Assembly: GCA_946630405.1 (NCBI GenBank)
Contig: CAMOYW010000111.1
Span: 1 to 5,090 of the forward strand
Source: an uncultured Clostridia bacterium
Lineage (GTDB): Bacteria; Bacillota; Clostridia; Lachnospirales; CAG-274
Direction of reading: 5' to 3'
DNA: 5,090 bases
The notes below the pieces were generated by a model, which saw only the letters and a list, made by a program, of their open reading frames with translations, had not been told where the DNA came from and did not search any database. The position numbers and the translations under genes were made by a program. Shown here piece by piece: positions 1 through 5,088 of the stretch. The stretch's first letter is position 1. Each line of letters begins with the position of its first letter.

Positions 1-539
1 ATTTTTTCCGTAAGGCACCATTCAAAAATGCAGCCTTTAACAATCGTGCAAATATCTTTGCAGTATTGGTGAACATTGGCGTTTTCTGGGATATATCCAA
101 GTCTTTTGGCTTCATTCAGTTCAACCTCACTGCGCTGCATGACCGAACCCTTGGGAAAACTCTCGTTTTCTTCACCCATATATGCAGAAAGTGCCTTGTT
201 TGATGTGGTATAAAATTTTTTCATAAAGTCGATACCCAAATTTTTGTAGCAGTTTATAAGCAGCATATAAAGTTCGCATATCCTGCCTGAAATATCTTCA
301 TAAGGTGTTTTTAACTCCACTCCGTCAAAATACGGCAAAAAGCATATCATCAATGCGTCTTTGTTTTTAAAATAATGATAAAATGTACCCGTACCGATAT
401 TTGCAGTCTCGCACACACTTCTCACTGTCACGCTGTCCGCACCTTTTTCTTTTATCATTGCCGCAGCCGTATCTATTATATATTGTCTGCTGCATACTGG
501 TTCATCGCTTTTTATCGGTCTTCCGCTTTTTCTTTGCAT
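1..539 (-). CDS. TetR/AcrR-family transcriptional repressor (3' end cut by window)
   Basis: This open frame starts at the ATG at 539-537 and runs to the left edge without a stop: 179 complete codons, C-terminus missing. Residues about 1-65 form a typical TetR DNA-binding domain. The helix-turn-helix is near residues 38-58 and ends in GTGTFYHYFKNKDAL, the family signature at the recognition helix. A basic start (MQRKSGRPIK) is also usual. The rest would be the ligand-binding/dimer domain, which is poorly conserved and does not reveal the inducer. The start is supported by AGAGG (minus strand) 7 nt upstream. The gene is divergent from the frnE-like operon and shares with it a control region with two matching palindromes, so it probably represses itself and that operon. 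It is unusually rich in cysteine: C16, C43, C66, C88, C97, C160, C164, C170 and C175. Family assignment is firm; the target is inferred from layout and the inducer is unknown. Confidence 0.93.
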   Translation of the reverse strand, partial: MQRKSGRPIKSDEPVCSRQYIIDTAAAMIKEKGADSVTVRSVCETANIGTGTFYHYFKNKDALMICFLPYFDGVELKTPYEDISGRICELYMLLINCYKNLGIDFMKKFYTTSNKALSAYMGEENESFPKGSVMQRSEVELNEAKRLGYIPENANVHQYCKDICTIVKGCIFEWCLTEK

Positions 540-561
540 ATTATTACCTCTTGTAAAAAAA

Positions 562-575
562 TAGAACTTGTTCTA
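562..575. promoter_or_regulatory. Operator O1, proximal to tetR
   Basis: This is a perfect inverted repeat, TAGAAC-TT-GTTCTA. It lies just downstream of the predicted start of the leftward tetR promoter and upstream of the -35 box of the rightward promoter. It matches O2 (622-635) at every position outside the two central bases. Short palindromes of this kind beside a divergent tetR gene are the usual TetR-family operators. Binding has to be inferred. Confidence 0.8.
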
Positions 576-583
576 AAAAACTG

Positions 584-612
584 TTGACATTATATCATAA
601 GCGGTATATAAT
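584..612 (+). promoter_or_regulatory. Promoter of the frnE-MBL operon
   Basis: A perfect consensus promoter: TTGACA at 584-589, a 17-bp spacer, and TATAAT at 607-612. Transcription should start near 618-620, directly against operator O2. Such a strong promoter makes sense only if it is normally repressed, which fits a TetR operator placed at the start site. Confidence 0.85.
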
Positions 613-617
613 TGCAA
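589..617 (-). promoter_or_regulatory. Promoter of tetR, overlapping the opposite promoter
   Basis: On the minus strand, TTGCAA (617-612) and TATAAT (594-589) are separated by 17 bp. The -35 matches consensus at 4 of 6 positions. Its -35 shares base 612 with the opposite -10, and its -10 shares base 589 with the opposite -35, so two polymerases could not bind at once. The start should fall near 581-583, followed at once by operator O1. Confidence 0.65.
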
Positions 618-620
618 GTA

Positions 621-636
621 ATAGAACGAGTTCTAT
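621..636. promoter_or_regulatory. Operator O2, at the frnE transcription start
   Basis: Inverted repeat ATAGAAC-GA-GTTCTAT with 7-bp arms. It covers about +2 to +18 of the rightward transcript. The inner 14 bases match O1 except for the two central bases, and the centres are 60 bp apart (568.5 and 628.5). It would block the start of the frnE operon when bound. Confidence 0.82.
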
Positions 637-651
637 TAAATTTAACGAAAG

Positions 652-656
652 AAGGA
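652..656 (+). promoter_or_regulatory. Ribosome binding site that sets the frnE start
   Basis: AAGGA ends 6 nt before the ATG at 663. The frame is also open upstream to a TTG at 612, but that codon overlaps the -10 box and lies before the transcription start, so 663 is the start. Confidence 0.85.
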
Positions 657-662
657 ATTATT

Positions 663-1349
663 ATGAAAATAACTTATTGGTCGGATTATGCCTGCCCGTA
701 TTGCTACATTGGCGAGGTGAGATTGAAAAAAGCGATTGACGAATTACGGTTAAATGATATAGAATTAGAGATGAAAGCATTTCAGCTTGACCCGACTGCC
801 GCTGTTCATTCTGTTGGTGACACGCAAACAAGATTTGCACATAAATATGGCATTTCTTACGAAGAAGCAGGGAACAGGATAAGCGAGATCTCAAATCTCG
901 GCATTGCTGAGGGCCTTGATTTTAAATATGCCACAACATTGTTTACAAACACTATGGATGCTCACAGGCTTACAAAACTTGCACAGAGCAAAGGTTCGGA
1001 AATTGCCGATAAAATTACAGAACGGCTGTTCAAGGCATATTTTACGGAAAATAAGGAACTTGCCGACAAAGCTGTTTTGCAGCAGATAGGCGAAGAATGC
1101 GGTCTTGAGCAAGACGAAGTAAAAGAGCTGCTTGCAGGTGATAAATTCAAAGCCGAAGTAATTGCAGATGAACAGGAAGCACAGGCTTACGGCGTACACG
1201 CAGTTCCGTTTTTTATAGTTGCAGAAAAATATGCTGTTCCGGGGGCTTATGATAAAGACAGTTTCAAGCAGTTGCTTTTGAAGATAGTAAATAACAGCGA
1301 AACAAATGCAGCGGTTGGAATGTCCTGCGGTCCCGATGGCTGTCATTAA
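663..1349 (+). CDS. FrnE-like DsbA-family thiol:disulfide oxidoreductase
   Basis: The 228-aa protein has the DsbA/FrnE thioredoxin-type fold (the family also called 2-hydroxychromene-2-carboxylate isomerase/DsbA-like). The N-terminus MKITYWSDYACPYCYIG puts the redox motif C11-P-Y-C14 at the expected place after the first strand. A helical insert follows (about residues 55-165). The second half of the fold contains the cis-proline loop GVHAVPFF (V181-P182). The last residues carry a second pair, C222-x4-C227. A CX2C plus C-terminal CX4C pair is known from the FrnE protein of Deinococcus radiodurans, where both take part in disulfide chemistry. There is no signal peptide, so it should act in the cytoplasm as disulfide isomerase/oxidoreductase on an unknown substrate. 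It is the first gene of an operon divergent from tetR, and its stop overlaps the ribosome site of the next gene. Family is firm; substrate and physiological role are unknown. Confidence 0.92.
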   Translation: MKITYWSDYACPYCYIGEVRLKKAIDELRLNDIELEMKAFQLDPTAAVHSVGDTQTRFAHKYGISYEEAGNRISEISNLGIAEGLDFKYATTLFTNTMDAHRLTKLAQSKGSEIADKITERLFKAYFTENKELADKAVLQQIGEECGLEQDEVKELLAGDKFKAEVIADEQEAQAYGVHAVPFFIVAEKYAVPGAYDKDSFKQLLLKIVNNSETNAAVGMSCGPDGCH

Positions 1350-1353
1350 GGAG
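1348..1353 (+). promoter_or_regulatory. Ribosome binding site that sets the start of the MBL hydrolase
   Basis: AAGGAG overlaps the frnE stop codon (TAA, 1347-1349) and ends 6 nt before the ATG at 1360. A longer frame from the ATG at 1306 would overlap frnE by 44 nt and adds 18 residues that do not look like the family's N-terminus, so 1360 is preferred. Confidence 0.85.
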
Positions 1354-1359
1354 AAATTT

Positions 1360-1977
1360 ATGGTATTTATGATTCCCGTGCAGGGATATTTCAGCGAAAA
1401 CTGCTATATATATGCAGATGATAAAACAAAACACGGTTTTCTTATCGACCCTGGTGCAGAGCACGAAAAGATACTTGACTGCATTGAGAAAAACGGCATA
1501 ACTATCGAAAAAATACTGCTTACACATGGGCATTTCGATCATTTCGGTGCCGTTCACGCACTTTGCAAGGCGTTGAGTGTGCCTGTATTTGCTTATTCCG
1601 ACGAATACCTTTGTGACCCGAAGCTGAATTTATCACGCTTTTGCACAAATGATATGGTCATAGATTATGCGGAATGGTTCGATGACGGTGACATTATAAC
1701 ACTTTCCGAAACGGGTGAAATTTCATTAAAAGTGATATACACTCCCGGACATACCGAAGATTCCGTTATTTTCTATGATGAAAAAGCACATATCGCCTTT
1801 GTGGGAGATACCATATTCAAAGGCAGTATCGGCACCGATCAATATCCGGGCGGCAACAAAATGCAGCTTTACAACAGCATTGAAAATATAATTTTTCTTC
1901 TCCCCGATGAAACGGTCTTGTTTTCCGGGCATTCGGAGAAAACAACAATAGGTATCGAAAAGAAAAGATATTCGTAA
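1360..1977 (+). CDS. Metallo-beta-lactamase-fold hydrolase, glyoxalase-II-like
   Basis: The 205-aa protein is full length for the small YcbL-like branch of the glyoxalase II/MBL-fold group. The metal-binding set is complete: T-H56-G-H58-F-D60-H61, then H131 in TPGHTEDS, D150 in FVGDTIF and H191 in FSGHSEKTTIG. The C-terminal TTIGIEK stretch is typical of this group, usually seen as GHGPxTTIGxE. Members bind two metal ions (Zn/Fe) and many hydrolyse thioesters such as S-lactoylglutathione. The large C-terminal glutathione-binding domain of classical glyoxalase II is absent here, so the substrate is open. No signal peptide is visible, so it is cytoplasmic. It follows frnE by 10 nt and has no promoter of its own, so the same TetR control should apply. 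Together they suggest thiol or reactive-carbonyl detoxification, which is inference. Confidence 0.92.
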   Translation: MVFMIPVQGYFSENCYIYADDKTKHGFLIDPGAEHEKILDCIEKNGITIEKILLTHGHFDHFGAVHALCKALSVPVFAYSDEYLCDPKLNLSRFCTNDMVIDYAEWFDDGDIITLSETGEISLKVIYTPGHTEDSVIFYDEKAHIAFVGDTIFKGSIGTDQYPGGNKMQLYNSIENIIFLLPDETVLFSGHSEKTTIGIEKKRYS

Positions 1978-1998
1978 TATCTTATAGATTATTTTTTT
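1965..1998 (+). terminator. Weak AT-rich hairpin at the end of the MBL gene
   Basis: AAGATATT (1965-1972) pairs perfectly with AATATCTT (1976-1983) around a 3-nt loop that includes the first base of the stop codon. A run of seven T lies at 1992-1998, eight bases after the stem. The stem has almost no G-C pairs and the T-run is detached, so this is at best a weak terminator. It is, however, the only candidate between the redox operon and the integrase. Confidence 0.3.
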
Positions 1999-2004
1999 AC
2001 ATTA

Positions 2005-2013
2005 TGATATAAT
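2005..2013 (+). promoter_or_regulatory. Extended -10 promoter of the integrase operon
   Basis: TG-A-TATAAT forms an extended -10 element with a perfect -10 box (2008-2013). No good -35 is seen at 1984-1991, which is acceptable for extended -10 promoters. Transcription should start near 2020, giving a short leader before the integrase. Confidence 0.6.
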
Positions 2014-2032
2014 TACTGTATAGAAGAACTAT

Positions 2033-2043
2033 GGAGGAGGTGA
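2033..2043 (+). promoter_or_regulatory. Very strong Shine-Dalgarno of the integrase
   Basis: GGAGGAGGTGA contains the full anti-16S complement AGGAGGTGA and sits 4 nt before the ATG at 2048. It is stronger than the sites of the other genes in the window. Confidence 0.75.
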
Positions 2044-2047
2044 CAAC

Positions 2048-3346
2048 ATGGCATCAATAGAAAAGGTTCAGCGTAAAGACGGCATACATTACAAAATAAC
2101 GGTAAGCTGCGGTTATGACATAACAGGCAAAAAACTGCGTGAAAAGACAACATTCAAACCCGACCCTAAGCTAACGCCGAAACAGCAGGAAAAGGCTTTA
2201 CGGGACTTTGTATATGAATTTGAACACAAAGTTCTTAACGGACAGCTTTTGCAGGGTGAGAAAATAACCTTTTATGAATTCGTGCAGAAATGGGTAACGG
2301 AATATGCAAAAGCAGCTTTGGAACCTTCGACCCTTCAATCCTACGCCAATTATCTGGATAAACAAATAATCCCTTATTTCGGACACTATAAACTCAGCGA
2401 GATAAGACCTTTGCATTTGCTGGAATTTTATAATTATTTGCAGGAAGACGGTGTAAGGACTGATGGGAAGACCGGCGGTTACTCTGCCGGAACTATCAAA
2501 AAGTATCATGCCATTTTGTCGACCTTGTTTTCATCTGCGTGTAAATGGGAAATGATCGAGTCCAACCCATGCGACAAGGTATCTCCGCCAAAACAGAGTG
2601 ATACACAAAAACTAAAATATTTTACGCTTGAACAGGTAAACTGTTTTTTACAGGCTCTCGATCTGGAATATAAATATAATTACAAGGAACACACACGCAC
2701 AATGCCAAACGGCAGGCAGATAACCATAAAGGGGTATTGTGAAACAAGGCGTTTGCCGCTGCAATTCAAAGTGTTTTTCTATATGGCACTTTTCAGCGGC
2801 TCAAGACGTGAGGAATTGATAGCACTTACTTGGGATAAAATAGATTTTGAAGAAGGTACAATAACTATCGATTGTGCCACAGGCTACGCAAATCAGCGTA
2901 TGTACCAAAAAGACACCAAAAATAAAGGCAGCAACAGACTTGTTGCTTTGCCCGAAAGTGTTATGCAGCTTATTGCCGAGTACAAAGAGGAATGGGAAAA
3001 GACTAAAACTAAGCTTGGTGACAAATGGGTAGGTTCGGATCATGTTTTTATACAGTGGAACGGAAAACAAATGCATCTTACCACACCAACAAAGGTGTTC
3101 AAGGATGTTATAGACAGATACAACGAGGTCGTTAAACCCGAAGAGCCTTTGCCCAATATATCTTTGCACGGGCTTCGTCACACCCATGCGACCTTGTTGA
3201 TATCCGCAAATACCGATATTAAGACAGTTTCGTCAAGATTAGGTCATGCAAACACAAGCACGACTTTGAATATTTATGCTCATAGCCTCAGAAAAGCCGA
3301 TAAAAACGCAGCTAACGCTTTTGATGATATAATAAATAAAAAATGA
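2048..3346 (+). CDS. int: Tyrosine-type site-specific integrase, Tn916/phage-like
   Basis: The 432-aa protein has the three parts of element-borne integrases. Residues about 1-60 are the N-terminal arm-DNA-binding domain (MASIEKVQRKDGIHYKI start, strand-rich). Residues about 72-178 are the SAM-like core-binding domain (FYEFVQKWVTEY to ESNPCDKV). Residues about 190-425 are the catalytic domain. All active-site residues can be seen: R253 (SGSRREEL), K291 (before SNRLVAL), H374 and R377 (HGLRHTHA), H400 (RLGHAN) and the nucleophile Y410 (NIYAHS). An extra charged segment (about 205-235) precedes the catalytic arginine. It should integrate and excise the element by recombination at attP/attB; the 3' half of a tRNA-Thr at the window's right end is the likely attachment site. 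No excisionase gene lies next to it. It is followed after 38 nt by the AlbA_2/ATPase gene in the same direction. The gene appears intact. Confidence 0.96.
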   Translation: MASIEKVQRKDGIHYKITVSCGYDITGKKLREKTTFKPDPKLTPKQQEKALRDFVYEFEHKVLNGQLLQGEKITFYEFVQKWVTEYAKAALEPSTLQSYANYLDKQIIPYFGHYKLSEIRPLHLLEFYNYLQEDGVRTDGKTGGYSAGTIKKYHAILSTLFSSACKWEMIESNPCDKVSPPKQSDTQKLKYFTLEQVNCFLQALDLEYKYNYKEHTRTMPNGRQITIKGYCETRRLPLQFKVFFYMALFSGSRREELIALTWDKIDFEEGTITIDCATGYANQRMYQKDTKNKGSNRLVALPESVMQLIAEYKEEWEKTKTKLGDKWVGSDHVFIQWNGKQMHLTTPTKVFKDVIDRYNEVVKPEEPLPNISLHGLRHTHATLLISANTDIKTVSSRLGHANTSTTLNIYAHSLRKADKNAANAFDDIINKK

Positions 3347-3365
3347 CTTTTGTATGTCAATATTT

Positions 3366-3374
3366 GGAGAGGTG
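3366..3374 (+). promoter_or_regulatory. Ribosome binding site of the AlbA_2 protein
   Basis: GGAGAGGTG lies 10 nt before the ATG at 3385, with a second weaker AAGG (3377-3380) only 4 nt before it. No promoter is evident in the 38-nt gap after int, which supports translation from an int transcript. Confidence 0.6.
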
Positions 3375-3384
3375 TTAAGGTTAA

Positions 3385-4869
3385 ATGTCAGATATATTTG
3401 ATTTGAGCAAGTTTGATAGTTATAAAGAAGACAACCGCAGAGAAGTAAAGAAGTCGAAAGGCGGTTTGCCTAATTCATTATGGGAAACTTATTCGTCTTT
3501 TGCCAATACCTATGGCGGTGTTATAATCCTCGGGGTAAACGAAAACGCCGACGGCAGCTGGCAAACCGCAGGACTGAAAAATACCGCCGCTCTTTTAAAA
3601 GACTTTTGGAATTCAATAAATAACACAAACAAGGTCAGTGCCAATATCCTGACCGATAACAATATTGAGACCTACGAAATAAACGGAGATTCAATTATCG
3701 TAATATATGTGCCGACCGCAAAACGCGAACAGAAGCCTATATTTATAAATAATAACATTTTCAACGGTTCATACCGCAGAAACGGCGAGGGAGATTATCA
3801 CTGTACGGCACAGGAAGTAAAATCTATGCTAAGAGATCAGCCCGACAGTACAATGGATATGGAGGTCCTTGATAATTTTACAATGCAGGACTTGAATTAT
3901 GAAACTGTAATAGGTTATCGCAACAGGCATAAACTTTTGCGTCCGGGTCATCCGTTTGACCGTTTGGAAAATGACGAATACTTACGCAGCATAGGAGCGG
4001 CTGCCGTTTCGGAAAATGATGGACAGCTGCATCCAACAGCAGCAGGAATGCTGATGTTTGGCGATGAATACAATATCGTTCGCCAATTCCCCGAATACTT
4101 TTTGGATTACAGAGAACTTCTCGATCCGTCGATAAGGTGGACAGATCGCTTGCAGTCAAGTTCGGGCGAATGGTCGGGAAATCTGTGCGATTTTTATTTC
4201 CGTGTGTACAATAAACTTATCAAGGATATAAAAGTCCCGTTTAAAATCGAGGGCGGTGAGAGAATAGACGATACTCCTGTTCATAAGGCTTTAAGAGAAG
4301 CACTTGCAAACTGCCTTATCAACACAGATTACTACTGTTCGAGGGGCGTTGTCATCCGCAAAGAAGCCGATAAAATAGTTTTTGAAAATCCCGGTTATAT
4401 CCGTACCGGTAAAAAGCAAATGAGAAAAGGCGGTGTTTCCGATCCCCGAAACAAAGCATTGATGAAAATGTTTAATCTTATAAATATAGGTGAACGTGCG
4501 GGAAGCGGAGTTCCCAATATATTCAATGTATGGGAAGATGAACACTGGGAAGAACCTGTGATCGAGGAACAATTCGAGCCCGATCGCACAATACTTACCT
4601 TGTCCTTCAATAAAAAAGCGACGATAAAAAGCGACGATAAAAAAGCGACGATAAAAAGCGGCGATAAAAAAACAACCGCCAAAACACAGGCTCAATTTGA
4701 ACGCATACTTTCTTATATGCAGCCCGATGTGTGGTATAAAACCGCCGATATTATGAAATTGCTTGATATTAAAGATACAAGAGCAAAAGAACTGCTCAAA
4801 CAGCTTGTGCAGTTGGGAAAACTTGTTGATGACGGTGCAAACAGAGGGAAAAAATATAAGTTGGTCTGA
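3385..4869 (+). CDS. AlbA_2 (Schlafen-type) / GHKL-like ATP-binding protein with C-terminal winged helix
   Basis: This 494-aa protein has four parts. Residues about 10-150 match the AlbA_2 domain (divergent AAA_4 region): E20-VKKSKGG, then FANTYGGVIILGV (39-51) and the FNGSYRRNGEGDYHC block (126-140). Residues about 295-410 resemble a GHKL-type ATPase: N-box EALANCLINTDY (305-316, with E305 and N309), ENPG (335-338) and GERAGSGVPNI (369-379). Residues 410-431 are a lysine-rich linker coded by a tandem 27-bp repeat. Residues about 435-494 look like a winged helix-turn-helix. The family is widespread in Bacillota and usually annotated as a putative transcriptional regulator or ATP-binding protein; its biochemical role is mostly unknown. 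It lies between int and the attachment site, 38 nt after int, so it probably travels with the element. It could be a regulator of the element, a recombination accessory factor or a defence/nucleic-acid factor; the sequence does not decide. Confidence 0.88.
   Translation: MSDIFDLSKFDSYKEDNRREVKKSKGGLPNSLWETYSSFANTYGGVIILGVNENADGSWQTAGLKNTAALLKDFWNSINNTNKVSANILTDNNIETYEINGDSIIVIYVPTAKREQKPIFINNNIFNGSYRRNGEGDYHCTAQEVKSMLRDQPDSTMDMEVLDNFTMQDLNYETVIGYRNRHKLLRPGHPFDRLENDEYLRSIGAAAVSENDGQLHPTAAGMLMFGDEYNIVRQFPEYFLDYRELLDPSIRWTDRLQSSSGEWSGNLCDFYFRVYNKLIKDIKVPFKIEGGERIDDTPVHKALREALANCLINTDYYCSRGVVIRKEADKIVFENPGYIRTGKKQMRKGGVSDPRNKALMKMFNLINIGERAGSGVPNIFNVWEDEHWEEPVIEEQFEPDRTILTLSFNKKATIKSDDKKATIKSGDKKTTAKTQAQFERILSYMQPDVWYKTADIMKLLDIKDTRAKELLKQLVQLGKLVDDGANRGKKYKLV
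4612..4665 (+). repeat. Tandem 27-bp coding repeat, two copies
   Basis: Two units (4612-4638 and 4639-4665) differ at one base, giving KKATIKSDD and KKATIKSGD; a third partial unit (KKTT) follows at 4666. Each unit is itself a 14-bp plus a 13-bp version of A5-6-GCGACGAT, so the half-unit is read in a different frame the second time. It sits in the linker before the C-terminal winged helix, where length changes of 27 bp would keep the frame and changes of 13 or 14 bp would not. Confidence 0.9.
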
Positions 4870-4894
4870 TCGCTTGTATATTATGCAGGATTAT

Positions 4895-4916
4895 TTTTGG
4901 GGGACTTTTGGGGGAC
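4895..4916 (+). repeat. Tandem 11-bp repeat, candidate integrase arm sites
   Basis: TTTTGGGGGAC occurs twice in direct succession (4895-4905, 4906-4916), one helical turn apart. An inverted GTCCCC lies at 4933-4938. Integrases with an N-terminal arm-binding domain, such as Tn916 Int, use short direct repeats near the element ends. These are the best candidates here, about 130-150 bp from the presumed crossover. The repeats are seen; their binding by Int is inferred. Confidence 0.55.
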
Positions 4917-4944
4917 TACAGCCCCTGAAACAGTCCCCTTATTC
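4911..4944 (+). terminator. Possible terminator hairpin after the int operon
   Basis: GGGGACT (4911-4917) pairs with AGTCCCC (4932-4938) across a 14-nt loop, followed by TTATT. An alternative pairing uses GGGG with CCCC at 4922-4925. The stem is GC-rich in AT-rich surroundings and lies about 40 nt after the stop, as for a rho-independent terminator, but the loop is long and the T-run poor. The same bases may instead serve as integrase sites. Confidence 0.4.
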
Positions 4945-5046
4945 CTGAAAATGCAACAAAATGTGTTTTTGATAATTGTATGCAAACCCGCTGTTTTACT
5001 CGCTTTTGAGTGTTTGGAAGATGAATTCACATTGACTGTTTCTACT

Positions 5047-5088
5047 TTGGTAGTGCTGAGGTCACGGGTTCGACTCCCGTTATCAGCT
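5047..5088 (+). tRNA. 3' half of tRNA-Thr(GGT), fragment without its 5' half
   Basis: Reading by tRNA numbering, 5047-5053 is an anticodon loop TTGGTAG with U33, anticodon GGT (5049-5051) and A37. 5054-5058 is the 3' side of the anticodon stem. 5059-5063 is the variable loop AGGTC. 5064-5080 is a perfect T-arm ACGGG-TTCGACT-CCCGT. 5081-5087 is the acceptor strand TATCAGC, and T5088 is base 73; CCA is not encoded. The bases before 5047 pair with the anticodon stem at only 2 of 5 positions. No D-arm and no 5' acceptor GCTGATA is found upstream, so this is not a complete gene. An acceptor GCTGATA/TATCAGC is, as I recall, common in Bacillota tRNA-Thr, and this agrees with the anticodon. Confidence 0.8.

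Larger units (their letters stand above)
4870..5046. other. Gene-free right end of the element
   Basis: No credible reading frame is present between the stop of the AlbA_2 gene and the tRNA fragment. The stretch contains the G-rich tandem and inverted repeats (4895-4938). It also contains a small hairpin ACTC-GCTTTT-GAGT (4998-5011), and CTAC-TTTG-GTAG (5042-5053), whose right arm runs into the anticodon loop of the tRNA fragment. Apart from these, I see nothing. The position between int operon and tRNA fits the attP-derived arm of an integrated element. Confidence 0.55.

Noticed and set aside
375..587. Rightward 70-codon open frame
   Set aside because: It is antisense to the clearly coding tetR gene, runs across the promoter region and has no ribosome site or recognisable domain.
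612..662. Upstream extension of the frnE frame to a TTG codon at 612
   Set aside because: The TTG overlaps the -10 box and precedes the predicted transcription start, while the ATG at 663 has an AAGGA site at correct spacing and gives the usual FrnE N-terminus.
1306..1359. Upstream ATG extension of the MBL hydrolase
   Set aside because: It lies within the frnE end, adds residues without resemblance to the family, and has no ribosome site; the ATG at 1360 has AAGGAG.
3347..3384. Separate promoter for the AlbA_2 gene
   Set aside because: The 38-nt gap holds a ribosome site but no -10/-35 pair that I can support.
4612..4665. CRISPR-like or satellite array
   Set aside because: Only two in-frame 27-bp units without spacers, within an intact gene.
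4291..4695. Leftward open frames opposite the AlbA_2 gene
   Set aside because: They are antisense shadows; the apparent repeats (FFIAAFYRR-like) are only the reverse reading of the 27-bp coding repeat.
4763..4948. 61-codon frame overlapping the end of the AlbA_2 gene
   Set aside because: It is an out-of-frame reading of the winged-helix coding sequence that runs on into the G-rich repeat; no ribosome site.
4991..5088. A complete tRNA gene starting at the GCTG-like bases near 4990
   Set aside because: The acceptor pairs only at some positions, the span of about 98 nt has no proper D-arm, and the anticodon stem does not pair. Only the 3' half fits a tRNA.
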